NCBI GenBank assembly: GCA_016271365.2
Contig: CM028129.1
Span: 1,010,737,501 to 1,010,801,500 of the forward strand
Length of the DNA stretch: 64,000 bases
Direction of reading: 5' to 3'
Source of the DNA: Neoceratodus forsteri
Lineage: Eukaryota > Chordata > Ceratodontiformes > Ceratodontidae
Part shown: in pieces, positions 12,561-24,450 of the stretch
Position numbering within the stretch: position 1 is the stretch's first letter
Layout of the letters: each line of letters begins with the position of its first letter
Notes under the pieces: generated by a model
Database searches by the model: none
Seen by the model: the letters and a program-made list of their open reading frames with translations, nothing else
What the model was told of the DNA's origin: nothing
Made by a program: the position numbers and the translations under genes

Positions 12561-13476
12561 ATGTGGGGAGTAGTACAATGTAATGGATGTGGGACAGCAG
12601 TCTTCCGGGAGTCTTTCTGGAGGCTGAGATGCTGCCCTGTTTGCAGACAACTATCTGCCCTGAGGGAGGAAATTGCCCATCTTCAGGCTGCACTAGACAG
12701 TGGCAAGGGAACCTCCCCCATCCAGGGAGCACCACAGCCACCACCACTACCTCAGAGGTTGTGAAGAAAGCACAGCAGTTGGACCACAGTGGGCTCAGGG
12801 TGGGTAAGGGTGGTGGAACAGAGGCACACCCAGTCAGTTGTTACACTCCACAATCCATACACCATTCTGGGGGAGCATAGTTCCCCTATAGATGCACCCA
12901 CAGAGGAGACTAAGGAGGGTGCAGACAACTGTCACAAGGGAGGCCCTCAGGAAGGAGGCAGAGGGCACCACAGGGAAAGAAAGCAGCTCCAGGTGGGGGA
13001 CTCCACTATTAGGGGAGAACTGGGGAGCAGGAAAACTGAAGTAAGGTGCCTGCCTGGTGCCATGGCTTGAGGGACAGGAAGCGATCCTTAGGATCACGAG
13101 AACAGTTGCACGGGAGTCTGAGCTGGACATCATTGTCCACCTAGGGACAAATGACTTGGCTCATCATGAGATTAGAGCAGTGCAAAAGGACTTTGTAGAG
13201 TTGGGGAGGGGCTTAAGACAAGTAGCACACACAGTATCCTTCTCAGAGGTGCTGCCTGTCAGTGGCATGAGTGAGGCGAGGGTACTTTGCACCATGCAGT
13301 TTAACAAATGGTTAAAAAAATGGTGTGGAGCACAGGGGTTTGGCTTCATTGGGGACTGGGGTTCCACCTGGAGGGACACCAGCCTATACTGGCAGGATGG
13401 TCTGCATCTGTCCAGGAAGGGAACAAGTCTTTTAGGCAATCGGTTTAAATGCTTCATTGGCAAGCCTTTAAACTAG
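12561..13476 (+). pseudogene. CR1 ORF1: zinc-finger and SGNH esterase-like protein
   Basis: ORF1 of vertebrate CR1 elements carries an N-terminal PHD-like finger and an esterase (GDSL/SGNH) domain (known from CR1 family studies). The start ATG at 12,561 matches the start of copy B. Visible here: 'CNGCGTAVF' and 'CCPVC' finger cysteines, a helical 'LREEIAHLQAAL', then the esterase blocks 'VGDSTIRG' (catalytic Ser, near 12,993), 'HLGTND' (near 13,137) and 'DGLHLSRKG' (Asp/His, near 13,396). The blocks lie in different frames (12,561-12,764, 12,789-13,070, 13,057-13,476), so at least two frameshifts have occurred. All catalytic residues are still recognisable. Confidence 0.85.
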
Positions 13477-13479
13477 TCA

Positions 13480-16333
13480 AGGGGGGAGGCACTGATAAGC
13501 AGAAGGAAAATCCCAGCCTCCCCCTACAAAACAGGGTACTAAATGAGAAAAAGACCAAGGTAGAAAGGTCAGTGGGGGTTGCTACAGAAGGTAAAGCCAT
13601 CAAAAATGGAGAGCAATGAGTACCAATGCCCATAGTCTGGGTAACAAGCTCCTGAATTAGTGGCCTTGATGGAGGAGGAAGATCTGATATTGTGGCAGTC
13701 ACAGAAACATGGTACACACAGAACCATGACTGGGACGAACATACCAGGATACACTATCTACAGGAGGGACAGGAGGGTAAAAGAGGAGGAGGAGTAGCTC
13801 TCTACATAAGAGAAGGAATCAAAGCAACAGAACAAAAGGGTAAACAGGGAGGAGAAGAAGCACTGTGGGTCAATTTGGAGGCAGGCAATGGCACCACAAT
13901 CTGCACAGGGGTTGTATACAGACCCCCTCAGGGGGAGGAAATGGACAAGGAAATGATAGAAAGTATACTTAGAATGGCAGATAAAGGCGAGATATTGCTG
14001 ATGGGTGATCTGAATATGCCAGATGTTAACTGGAGTGCAGTTGCAGCAGCCACTTCTAAGAGTGGGGTTATTCTAGATGCCCACAGGGGCATGCCTAGAC
14101 AACTAGTATTGGAGCCCACTCGAGAGGGAGCAATCTTAGACCTGGTTCTCTCAAACGGAGATGAAGAGAGGATCACAGATGTAGAAGTGGGTAGCTATCT
14201 GGGAACTAGTGACCATCGAACAGTATGGTTCACAATAAACACAACAATAGAGTCAAGCTTACAAAGACAAAGGTACTGGATTTTAGGAGGGCTGACTTTG
14301 ACAAATGGGTGAGTGCCTGAGGAATGCACTAGCAAATGGGCAGGAAGGAGGGTGGAAGAACAATGGGGAATAATAAAAACTGCCATCACAGAGGTAACAA
14401 GCCTTTGTGTAAAGCAAAAAACAAAACGAAACGAGGTAAGAAACCACTATGGTTCTCAAAGGAAGTGGCAGTGAAGGTTCAAGAGAAAAAGAAAGCATTC
14501 AGGAAGTACAAGGAATCACAGAAGGAACAGGACAGAGAACTGTATCAGTTAAAGCAAAAGGAAGCTGGAAAGGCAATCAGAACAGCAAAGGCCCAAACCG
14601 AGGAAAAGATAGCTAACTCAGTTAAGAAGGGGGATAAAATCTTTTATAGGTACATCAGGGAGCAAAGGAAGACCAAGGGAGGGATAGTGAGGCTTATTAA
14701 AGGGGAGGGAGGGTGGGCAGAGGGTGACTGTGAAAAGGCAGAGATACTAAACAAATATTTTTGCTCAGTATTTACAAAGGAAGAGGAGGAGGTACCTAAA
14801 ACAAACAGTAGAAACACTCTGGATACAGAAGTTGATACCAGCCCATTTACAGAAGAAAGAGTTCTGAAAGAGCTCTTAAAACTGAAGGTGGACAAAGCAA
14901 TGGGGCCTGATGGGATTCTTCCTAGAATTCTAAAAGAATGAAGGATAGAACTAGTGACACCACTGACTACCCTCTTTAACAAATCATGGGAGGATGGGGT
15001 GGTACCTGAGGACTGGAGGAGGGCAGATGTGATTCCTCTTCACAAAAGTGGGAGCAAGGCAGAAGCAGGAAGCTACAGACCTGTTAGTTTAACCTCAGTG
15101 GTAGGGAAAATGATGGAATCACTTCTGAAGGAAAGAATTGTTGCGTATCTAGAGGCCAGAGGGGCACAGGACCCAAGGCAGCATGGATTCACAGTGGGAA
15201 GGTCATGCCAGACAAATCTGATAGATTTCTTTGACTGGGTGACCAAAGTAGTAGATAAGGGAGGGGCTGTGGACATGGCCTACCTAGACTTTAGCAAGGC
15301 ATTTGATACAGTCCCACACAAAAGATTAATATGCAAGTTAGCCAGCCTGGGAGTGGGTCCCAAGCTGACAGCCTGGGTAAAGAATTGGCTGGAGAATAGA
15401 CACAGAGAGTAAAGTAAATGGAGTCCACTCTGAAAAAAGGGGGGTTAGCAGTGGGTACCACAGGGTTCAGTATTAGATCGGTCCTCTTCAATGTCTTTAT
15501 AAGGAGACATTGCAGAGGGACTGGAAGGAAAGTATGTCTCTTTGCAGATGACACAAAGATCTGCAACAGAGTTGATGCACAAGGTGGGGTGGAAAGGATG
15601 AGAAGGGACTTGGCAAGGTTAGAGGAATGGTCAAATGTATGGCAGCTTAGATTCAATGCTAAGAAGTGCAGGTAATGCACCTGGGAAACAAAACCCAGGG
15701 AAGAGTACACAATGGGGGTGAGATACTAACAACAACAAAATGGAAAGGGACCTGGGGGTAGTCATATCAGATGACCTAAAGGTGGGCAAGCAATGTGAGA
15801 GGGCAGCAAGGAGGGCTGGGGGGATACTGGGATGCATAGGGAGAGGCATCACCAGTAGAAAACAAGAAGTTATTATCCCTCTGTACAGACAGCTGGTGAG
15901 ACCACATCTGGAGTACTGCGTGCAGTTCTGGAGACCCAATCTCCGCAAAGACATAGACAGGATGGAAGCTGTCCAGAGGAGGGCAACTAAAATGGTGCAG
16001 GGTCTGCACAGGAAGACATATGAAGTGAGACTTAAGGAGCTTAATATGTATAGCCTCGAGGAAAGGAGGGAGAGGGGGGACATGATAGAAACTTTCAAGT
16101 ACCTCAAGGGAATCAACAAAGTCCAAGAGGGTAGCATCTTTCAAAAAAAGAGGTGTGCAAGAACAAGGGGGCACAATTTGAAGATAGAAGGGGGGCGGCT
16201 CAGAGGTAATTTAAGGAAGTATTTTTTCACAGAGAGGGTTGTGGATGAATGGAACAGCCTCCAGAGGAGGTTGTGGAGTCAAAAACAGTGGTGGAATTCA
16301 AGCATGCATGGGACAGTCATAAGGCAATTCTAG
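13480..16333 (+). pseudogene. CR1 ORF2: endonuclease-reverse transcriptase
   Basis: It nicks target DNA and reverse-transcribes CR1 RNA. The endonuclease is at about 13,690-14,312: 'AVTETWYTQNHDW', 'GVVYRPP', 'LLMGDLNMPDVNW', 'GTSDH'. The Lys-rich linker is 14,336-14,700. The RT follows: 'YRPVSLTSVVGKMMESLL' near 15,074, 'QHGFTVGRSCQTNLI', 'MAYLDFSKAFDTVPHKRLI' near 15,273, 'LFADDTKIC' near 15,539, and a C-terminal 'LVRPHLEYCVQFWRP' near 15,890. The FADD catalytic box is intact. Frames change near 14,320, 15,412 and 15,680, and there is an in-frame TGA at 14,939. It is inactive but recent enough to read end to end. Confidence 0.9.
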
Positions 16334-16569
16334 GGGGTGGGGGGGTAGGAAGAAGTAGGCTGCTGGTTAACTAGGATCTGCAGCTTATCCATCAGGTAGG
16401 AAAATGGGCAGACTGGGTGGGCCAAGCGGTCCTTATCTGCTGTCAAATTCTATGTTTCTATGTTTCTATGATCAGTGGCAGGGTGTTTAGGACAGTAAAT
16501 TAATAAAAAGGGAACTAGGAGAGCTTCAGTAACAGACAGGTAGTGGAATAGCAGTATAATTGCAGTATA

Positions 16570-17511
16570 ATGTGGGGAGTGGTGCAATGCAGTGGCTGTG
16601 GGGCAGCCATATTCAGGTAGACCTTCTGGACACTGAGGTTCTGCCCTATCTGTATACATCTCTCTGGACTGTGGGATGAGGTAGCCAGACTCAGAGTGGA
16701 AGTAAACTGGGTCAGGAGTACCATCACCCCTATCCAGAGACCACCCAGTTCAATGCAACTGCCTCAAATGATGCTGAGAACGAGGAGCACTTGGATGACA
16801 GTGGGCTCAGGGAGGGTTAGAGCCATCAGGAAGAGGCACATCCCAGATCCTATTACACTCAAGAACTCATATGTCACACTGGCAAATGGGGACAACCAAA
16901 TAGAGGTTCCCAGAGAAGTGGAAGGAAAGGATGTGGAGGTTAGCCAAGGAGGTGACCTCAGCAGGGAGAGCAGTGGACCTCAGATGATGAGGAGGAAGTG
17001 AATCCTGGTGGGGGACTCCATTATAAGAGAGATCCATCTAGGAACACAGGAGGGGGAAGGGGAGGACAGGGAGGTGAGGTGCCTACCAGGTGCCACAGCA
17101 TGGAGGTATGGAAGGAAGATCCTGGGGATCACTGGGAAGACAAGACGGGAGGGTGAACTGGATGTCATTATCCACCTAGGTACTAATGACCTGGCAAATG
17201 GGGAGCCAAAGGAAGTTGAGGAAGAGTTTAGGAAACTGGGGAGGGGTTTCAAGCAAGTAGCTACTTCTGTCACTTTCTCAGAAGTGCTACCTGCGAGAGG
17301 CAAGGGAGAGCATAGGGGTGCATGCACCAGGAACTTTAACTCATGGTTGAACAACTGGTGCTGTGAGGAAGGGTTTGGATTCATTGATGACTGGGGACCC
17401 ACCTGCAGGGATGGAGGTTTGTTCAAGCCTGATGGCCTGCATCCATCCTGGAGGGGAAACCAAGCACTCAATGATAAGTTTAAATGCTACATTGACAAGC
17501 ATTTAAACTAG
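16570..17511 (+). pseudogene. CR1 ORF1: zinc-finger and SGNH esterase-like protein
   Basis: One frame of about 313 codons with only two stops, TAG at 16,618 (after 'AAIF R') and TGA at 16,999. The start is chosen because 'MWGVVQC' matches copy A exactly. The finger cysteines are 'CSGC' and 'FCPIC'. The esterase is complete: 'LVGDSIIRE' just after the second stop, 'IIHLGTNDLA' near 17,170, 'SFSEVLPA'-type strand ('TFSEVLPARG') near 17,275, and 'DGLHPSWRG' near 17,430. Ser, Asp and His are all present. By family knowledge this protein binds nucleic acid or lipid; its exact role in CR1 mobility is not established. Confidence 0.9.
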
Positions 17512-17615
17512 CAAAGGGGGGTGGCAGGCCAGCAAGGAGGGTACCTACTTGCTCACCCCCCACAGCTAGTAGTGAAACCAGTGAACCAGAGGAGTGGCTA
17601 TCTCTACAAAGCAGT

Positions 17616-20550
17616 GTGCAAAAGATGGAGATTAGCACCCAAGAGGTGGATAGGCAGAAAAGGGGCAAAATTCAGCAGAAGGGCAGACAGCAAGGAGAAC
17701 CAGGGATAAAGGACAACCAAAGAAGGGGCTGGAGTAGAACAGCGAAACAGTCTAGGGAGGTCAAATCATGGAAAGCCATGTGTGCCAATGCCAGGAGCCT
17801 TAGCAACAAGATGGAAGATCTGGAGGCTGTCATGATGTAGTCAGACCTGGACATTGTGGCCATCACTGAAACCTGGTGTAATGATAACCACTACTGGGAG
17901 ATGGCCATACCTGGCTACAACATATCTCAGAAGAGACAGGGCAGGTAGGGAAGGGAGGAGGAGGCACTGTATGTGAAAAATGACATAAGGGCCACAGAGA
18001 TCCAGGAGGAACAAAATAGGGGAGAGATACTGTGGGTTAAGCTGGAAAGGAAAATGGGGCCAGCCATCCGCACAGGTGTGGTCTATAGACCACCAGCCCA
18101 GGAGGAAGAAACAGATAGGGAGCTGATGCTAGCCATCCAAAGGATGGCAAACAAGGGTGCGGTAGTACTGGTTGGAAACTTCAATATTCCAGACGTGGAC
18201 TGGAGCATCCCAGCAGCAGCATCGACTAGGAGCAGATTTATTCTGGATTCCCTTCAGGATGCCTTCCTCAAGCAACTGGTCATGGAACCAACTTGGCAGA
18301 AGGCAATACTGGACCTTGTGCTCACAAACAGGGACAGTGTGATGGGGGTAACAGTGGGGGAGCACCTGGGGAACAGTGACCACCAGTCATTGTGGTTTGA
18401 AATCACAGAAAGAGCAGAACCAAACCACACAAAAACACGTATCCTGGATTTTAGGGGGGCAGACTTTGGGAAAATGGGAAGATACTTGAAAGAGGCATTA
18501 AGGGGAATGGGGCAGGAATCAGGGGTTGAGGAACAGTGGGCAGTACTTATAATGGGGATTACAAGAGCAATAGAATTATGCATTAAGCAGGTTAGCAAGA
18601 GGAAAAGGAAGAGGAGACCATTATGGTTTTCCAAAGAGGTAGCAAAGAAAGTGAAAGCCAAAAAGATTGCATTCAGGCAATACAAAAAGACACAGGCAGA
18701 AGGGGATAGGGAGAAGTACCAGGAGAAGCAAAGGGAGGTAGGGAGGTCAGTAAAGGAAGCCAAAGCTCAGACAGAAGAACACATTACAAAATCAGTGGGT
18801 AGAGGGAAAAACCTTTACAGGTACATAAATGAAAAAGAAAAGCAAAGGGAGGGATAGTGAGACTGAAGGGGAGGATGGACATGTGGAGGATGACAACAGT
18901 AAAGCTGACATATTGAACAGGTATTTCTGCTCAGTCTTTACTGAGAAAGAGGAGGGTAATGGGTCTGAAGGGAGTAAAGGGGTGAGAATGGTGCAGAAAT
19001 GGACACAAGTCCCTTTACACGAAAGGATCCTGAAGGAACTGGAAGTAATAAGAGTTGATAAAGCAATGGGGCTAGATGGGGTGCACCCCAGGGTCCTTAA
19101 AGAACTAAGAGAGGTGGTGGCTGAACCTCTGGCTATCCTGTTTAGCCAATCACTGGAAACAGGGGAGGTACCCAAAGACTGGAGGACAGCAGATGTAGTC
19201 CTCTTATACAAAAGTAGGAACAAAGAGGAAGCAGGGAACTACAGACCAGTCAGCCTCACCTCGGTAGTGGGGAAGATCACGGAAGCACTACTGAAGGAGA
19301 GATTGGTGGAACATCTGGTTGTCAATGGACTACAGGACCCAAGGCAGCATAGTTTCATCAGGGGGAGGTCATGTCAGACCAACCACGTTGAATTTTTTGA
19401 CTGGGTGACTAGGGAGGTGGATCAGGGGAAGGTAGTGGGCATGGCCTATCTGGGCTTCAGCTAGGCCTTTGACACTGTGCCACATAGAAGACTATTACAC
19501 AAACTGGGGAATATGGGTGTGGGCAGGACAGTAGTGTGGTGGGTAGGTAACTGGCTGAGCGACAGGACACAGAGAGCGGTGGTAAATGGCTGTCACTCCA
19601 CAGAGGGAAAAGTGACCAGTGGGGTACCACAGGGATCAGTGCTAGGACCGGTCCTATTCAACATCTTCATCAGTGACATTGTGCAAGACCTAGAAGGCAG
19701 AATTTCACTGTTCGCTGATGACACAAAGCTCTGTAACAGAGTAGACACACCAGAGGGTGTAGACAGAATGAGAAGGGACCTGCAGAAACTTGAAGAATGG
19801 TCTGGGGTTTGGCAGTTGAAATTCAATGCAAAGAAGTGCAAGATAATGCATATGGGGCACAAAAACCCTTGCACAATATGTCAGTTGGGGGGTGAGGATA
19901 TAGCATGCACCAAGCAGGAAAGGGATCTTGGGGTTATCATCTCTGATGACCTCAAGGTAGGGAAACAGTGTGACAAGGCAGCAAGTAAAGCAAATAGGAT
20001 GCTGGGATGTATAGGCAGGGGCATCACCAGCAGGAAAAGGAAGGTCATAATTCCACTATACAAGACACTAGTGAGGTCCCAGCTGAAGTACAGTGTACAG
20101 TTCTGAAGACCTTACTTACATAAGGACATAGACAGAGTAGAGAAGGTTCAGAGGAGGGCAACAAAGATGGTACATGGAGTGCATCACAAGTCCTATGAGG
20201 ACAAGTTGAAGGAACTGAATATGTACTCCCTGGAGGAGAGGAGGGAGAGAGGGGATATGATAGAGACATACAAGTATCTTACAGGGAGGAACAGGATGCA
20301 GGAATACTCTATTTTTAAGCAAAAAAGATGTTCCAGGACTAGAGGGCATGGGATGAAGTTGGAGGGAGGACGATTCAGAGGAAACGTGAGGAAGAATTTC
20401 TTCACAGAACAGGTGGTGGACAAGTGGAACACCCTGCCAGAGGAAGTGGTGGGGGCTGAAACAATCATGGGATTTAAGAATGCATGGGATAGACATAAAG
20501 GAATTCTGGAGGTCAGGGGTAAGGGGCAACAGACTTCTAGGAAAACATAA
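17616..20550 (+). pseudogene. CR1 ORF2: endonuclease-reverse transcriptase
   Basis: The endonuclease part (17,616-18,857) is in one frame. It has stops at 17,838 and about 17,947, and two compensating indels near 17,950. Motifs: 'IVAITETWC', 'GVVYRPPAQEEE', 'VLVGNFNIPDVDW' (family D to N in GDFN), 'GNSDHQSLWFE'. A frameshift near 18,850 moves to the RT frame (18,829-20,550). The RT has 'NYRPVSLTSVVGK', 'QHSFIRGRSCQTNHVEFFDW', 'FDTVPHRRLLHKLG', 'SGVPQGSVLGPVLFNIF', the catalytic 'LFADDTKLC' near 19,710, and the CR1 thumb 'FNAKKCKIMHMG'. Stops in the RT frame are a TAG at about 19,462 where copy A has the 'K' of KAFD, and a TGA at about 20,104 where copies A and D have the 'W' of QFWRP. With few lesions, this is one of the younger elements here. 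Confidence 0.9.
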
Positions 20551-20858
20551 ACTGAACTTACAAGCTCAAATGGGCAAACTGGGTGGGCAATAGGCCCTTA
20601 TCTGCCGACACTGTCTATGTATCTATGTATCTATGTACTAAAAAGAAAAAGGAATTTGCTGGTGGGCTTTCTGTTTGGATATCTTTGTTAAGGGGAAGCT
20701 GCATTTTCAAAACAGGAATACCTGGAAGGGTCTAACAGATAATATCCACATTTATGTTTACTTGTGGTTATTACTGTCCTTTCCACGTGGAGCAAAGCAA
20801 AAATGGATCTGGAGCGGCAGAACAAGGTAAGATGGTGCTCAGCAATGAAAAAACTGAA

Positions 20859-21226
20859 ACAAGCAAAAGGATGAGGAGTTCCCACAGATGCAGTAAGCAC
20901 TAGGATCACAAATATATTCAGAGTTCTTTGTTTAAATAACATGCATAGTGCACCCACACAAAGTGAGCATAAAAAAATGACAACTGAGCCACTCTGAAAG
21001 TAATGCTTCTCTCGGCCCCTGCCAGGCATCATCAGAGTGAATCACTTTGATGACATCTGGCAGGAGTCAGGAGAAATGATAGTTGCAGAAAGGCTCAGCC
21101 ACCACTTTTTTATGCTCACTATGTGTTGGTGTACTATGCACTTTAGTTAAATAAAGGACTCTGAATACAATTTTTGTGGTCCTGGTGCTTTCTACATATG
21201 TGGGTGCTCCTCATCCTTTTGCTTGT
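20859..21226. repeat. ~370-bp palindromic fold-back element
   Basis: The left arm begins 'acaagcaaaaggatgaggag' and the right arm ends with its reverse complement at 21,226. Arms of about 180 bp match over nearly all their length. The centre ('agtgaatcact', about 21,041) has essentially no spacer. Each arm holds an 'aataaa'-like or 'aaataa' motif. It encodes no protein; it is most likely a fold-back MITE or an inverted dimer of a short element. Confidence 0.85.
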
Positions 21227-21269
21227 CCCTGTGGAACAGCAGACTGAGATGGGACATGAGCTCAGTCTT

Positions 21270-21440
21270 TCCAATCTCAGGGATTTTGAAAGGACTGAAC
21301 ATATGGATGTGTTCTCCAGCAGGACACAGGGATATGCTCTGAAGGTAACAGATGGCAAGTTTAGGGGTAACATTAGGAAGCATGTTTCGTTCCAGAAGGT
21401 GGTGGCCTTCTGAAATGACCTGCCAATAGTCAGTGGTCAT
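21270..21440 (+). mobile_element. CR1 3'-end remnant
   Basis: A translated stretch near 21,320-21,415 reads 'GYALKVTDGKFRGNIRKH' and then 'FQKVVAF', followed by 'NDLP' after a stop. This matches the CR1 ORF2 C-terminus ('GMKLEGGRFRGNVRKNFF' in copy B). Only about 60 codons remain, and they come from an older CR1 family than copies A and B. Confidence 0.7.
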
Positions 21441-21744
21441 GAAGACAGTTGAGTGGTCCCCAGTGTTACCCATCCATTAGCCTTTGCCAGCATTGAGCCA
21501 ATACAGCTGTGGAGAGCTTTTAGGAGCGGTAAGAATGTTGAAAAGAATATGCCGTGCTCTTGCCACACCACAGTCAGACGTAACTGATACTGCTGTGATT
21601 ACAGAACTGCACATGATTGATACTCACACATGTGCAGTTTGCTCCAGAGTCAGCCATATCATGGCAACACTGACATGACTACATGTGGGCAATACTTACA
21701 TATGCATAGTTTAAGTCAGCACCGCCGTGTTGCACACAGTGGCC
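21441..21744. other. No gene recognised
   Basis: About 300 bp between the CR1 remnant and the tandem block; short open frames only. Confidence 0.5.
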
Positions 21745-23070
21745 ATTAGTATCTCAGCAAATCTGTCCTGTGCCAGTACAATGTATGCAGATGTAAACAT
21801 GGGTAAAAGTAAGACCCCACTGAAATTGAGATACTGCATCTCAGCCAGGCTAAGCTGTATCAGTACATTGCAAAAATGAGTAAAATTAGGACCCCCTGAA
21901 AATGAGATAGTGCGTCTCAACAAACCTGACCTGTGTCAGTACTATGCCAGAATGGATAAAAGTATGAGCCCACTGAATATGACATACTGCATCTCAGCCA
22001 GGCTATCTTATGTCAGTACATTGCAACAGGGCTAAAGAGCACGTAACACAGCCTTAGCATTTGTTATAGCAATTTTACTGACAGGCATAATGAAGTTAGT
22101 TGCATGCATGTATTGATTTGAGCATAAAGGAAAATGTACAGGAGTTTTGTCCCAGTTTTACATGGAAAACACAGGGAAAGTGAGGTTGCCTACAGGGAAA
22201 TGATTTGTTCAAGTTTGGGAACACTGCAGTTGACACCCCTATGATTTCTTTGAAATCCCCTATGACACCCCTTGCAACCTCTGAAACCCCCTAAAACATT
22301 AGCTGCCTAGCATTTACCCTTCCTACAAATATAAAACCATAAGAGTTCCAATGCCACTAATTAGATAGGTCTCTGAAAGGGTTAACATAAATAAACTATT
22401 CAGGGAAAATACTGTAAATCATTGCTACACACATACACACATTGGGAGAGAAGGTCAAGGATGTAATTTGGAACTGCTCTGCAGTTAGATGCTGTATCCT
22501 CTGTTGGAACTCAAACATGGATAAAAGTAAGACCCACTGAAAATGAGATACTGCATCTTGGCCAGGCTAACCTGTATCAGTACATTCTAAAAATGGGTAA
22601 AAATTAGGACCCCTCTGAAAATGACAGCCTGCATCTCATCAGTGCTATCCAATGTCAGTACCTTGTCAAAATGGATAAAAGTATGACCCCACTGAACATG
22701 ACGTACTGCATCTCAGTCAGGCTATCAGACTGAGCCAGTATATTGCAACAATGCTATAATACCATCAAGAGGTTCTGGAGATATAAGAACATTGGGAGCA
22801 AAGCTTGAGAGATTCCAACAGTTCTACATGAAAAATACAAGGAAAAGGAGGCTGCCTTACAGGGAAATGCTTTGTTCAATCTGGGAGCACTGCAGTTGAC
22901 ACTGCTATGATTCTTTGTAATGCCCTAGCATGCCCCTTGCAACCTCATAAAATGCCTAAAACATTAGCTGCTTAGCATTTATTTACCCTTCCTACAAGTA
23001 TAAAACTATGAGAGTTTCAATACCATTAATTACATAGGTCCTGAAAAGATTAATGTAAGTTAACTCTTTA
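21745..23070 (+). repeat. 718-bp direct duplication containing ~77-bp tandem units
   Basis: Units of 76-77 bp ('taaaagta.gacccc..ctga' then 'catctcagccaggcta' then 'tcagtacattgca') start at 21,803, 21,880 and 21,956. They recur at 22,520, 22,596 and 22,674. Each array is followed by the same ~330-bp flank ('acagggaaatg', 'cactgcagttgaca', 'acattagctgc'). The whole block is therefore duplicated with an offset of about 718 bp. Part of the junction (22,415-22,500) also occurs at 47,725-47,850. Confidence 0.85.
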
Positions 23071-24160
23071 ATTCCGTTGGGTAAATATTGCAAAGACTGG
23101 TGTTAAAGATGATGTATTAGGACTCGTGTACATATATCTTATTCCTACTAGTTACCTTTCCCAGGGAAGGGGGGGGGCTGTGGGATTTTATTCCTTCGAG
23201 TTTTTATTCAGATTCCTTAGACTGGTTCTATACATATCTGTTATACCTTAAAACTGTATTGAAATATGTACATATCAGGCTCATGGTCTCATTTTCTTGG
23301 GGGTCCTTGACAAGTAGTTTTGTTTTTTGTTTTTTTATTCAGCACTTATACTTACAATTGATAGTATCATGAATTAAATACTGTTACAGCACTGAAGGCT
23401 TTAAAGTTTATGTAGTGCATTAACTGGTTGAGTGTAGAGTTGAGAAAATGTCTCAAGCTAAGTTCTATATTATATTTTGTGTGAAACATTTGCTCACTTT
23501 AAGTAAACTTCACTTTAAACCCTCTGTATGCCATATGTTTATGTGTATGTATATGCGTGAGTGTGTATGTATATGTGTGCACGCATATATATACACATAT
23601 ATTTATAAAATGGCAAGAACAAATCTAGAAATCTCACTGGCCAAGAGACATTAACTGACTGTACATTAAATCTCTATATACAGTACATACAGTCATCCTG
23701 GTCCTAAACCATACCACACAATGAGCAAGTCAGTTCCCCTGCAACCAGAACTGATCTTCCATCACAAACATGGCTGCTACCTTTACACTGTAAAAACCTT
23801 CTACTGGGCCCTAAAAATAAAACTACCTTAAATAAAAAATTAAACAAATTAATTAAATGTTGTTTACCTGATCATCACACTCTCCTTACACACATAAACA
23901 AATTAGAAACATTAAGTATTGTTTATAGTTTTCATTACAACTGTTTCTTTACTGACAGTGAAAAATCACCCTTCTGTCTTTACCTGCTCATCAGGGGAAA
24001 CCTCTTCTGCTTGCCCTGAGAGTGAGATAATTGAGTCTCTGGCTCTAAAACAGGCCTTTGTTGTCTCTGTGTACGGTATGTTAGAAGAGTAACATTCTAC
24101 CAGTGGAACTGATCAGAATTTTGAATCCCTGTATTCCATGGTAAACATTCCATGATAAAC
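23071..24160. other. No gene recognised
   Basis: AT-rich sequence with short runs of alternating TG/TA around 23,540-23,610. No coding or terminal-repeat signal seen. Confidence 0.5.
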
Positions 24161-24165
24161 ATTCT

Positions 24166-24450
24166 GGCCCAGATACTCAAACTGCGCCACAAAAGTGCGC
24201 AATAGCAGGAGCAAGCGCAAGTCCACTGCGCCCATGGGCAACACACTCAATATTCAAACACTGCACAGGTCAAGATGCGCCTGTGGCACACGACTGAATA
24301 TTGCGCCAACTGCGCCATAGTGCAACCACGGATGTGCAGTGGCGCAGGTCAGATGCACAATAGCAAAACCTGGGACGCCTAGTGGAGTAGGGCAGCAGTG
24401 CAACAGCACAACCAGGGATGCGCAAGGACAGGATGCAGGGGCCCACCACC
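24166..24450 (+). repeat. Harbinger left terminal and subterminal repeats
   Basis: The TIR is 24,166-24,181. It is followed by many 'tgcgc' or 'gcgca' motifs and an internal TIR-like 'gaatattgcgccaactgcgc' at about 24,295. Related 'tgaatatcgcactgcgcc' motifs occur near the right end (about 30,277). Such subterminal repeats are plausible transposase or SANT-protein binding sites (inference). Confidence 0.75.

Larger units (their letters stand above)
12550..16470 (+). mobile_element. CR1 LINE, copy A (ORF1 + ORF2)
   Basis: It carries zinc-finger/esterase ORF1, endonuclease/RT ORF2 and a 3' end with octamer-like repeats 'tctatgtt' at 16,449-16,470, which is the CR1 hallmark. Both ORFs are broken by frameshifts. 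It is joined directly to copy B. Confidence 0.9.
16471..20638 (+). mobile_element. CR1 LINE, copy B (ORF1 + ORF2)
   Basis: It starts right after the 3' octamer tail of copy A with about 100 bp of leader, then ORF1 (ATG 16,570), ORF2 and a 3' tail of 'tatgtatc' repeats at about 20,615-20,638. It is colinear with copy A but clearly diverged in both DNA and protein, so it is not a recent tandem duplication. Confidence 0.9.

Noticed and set aside
21745..22060. Regular ~77-bp repeats considered as a CRISPR array
   Set aside because: Units are contiguous tandem repeats without unique spacers, in a eukaryotic context.
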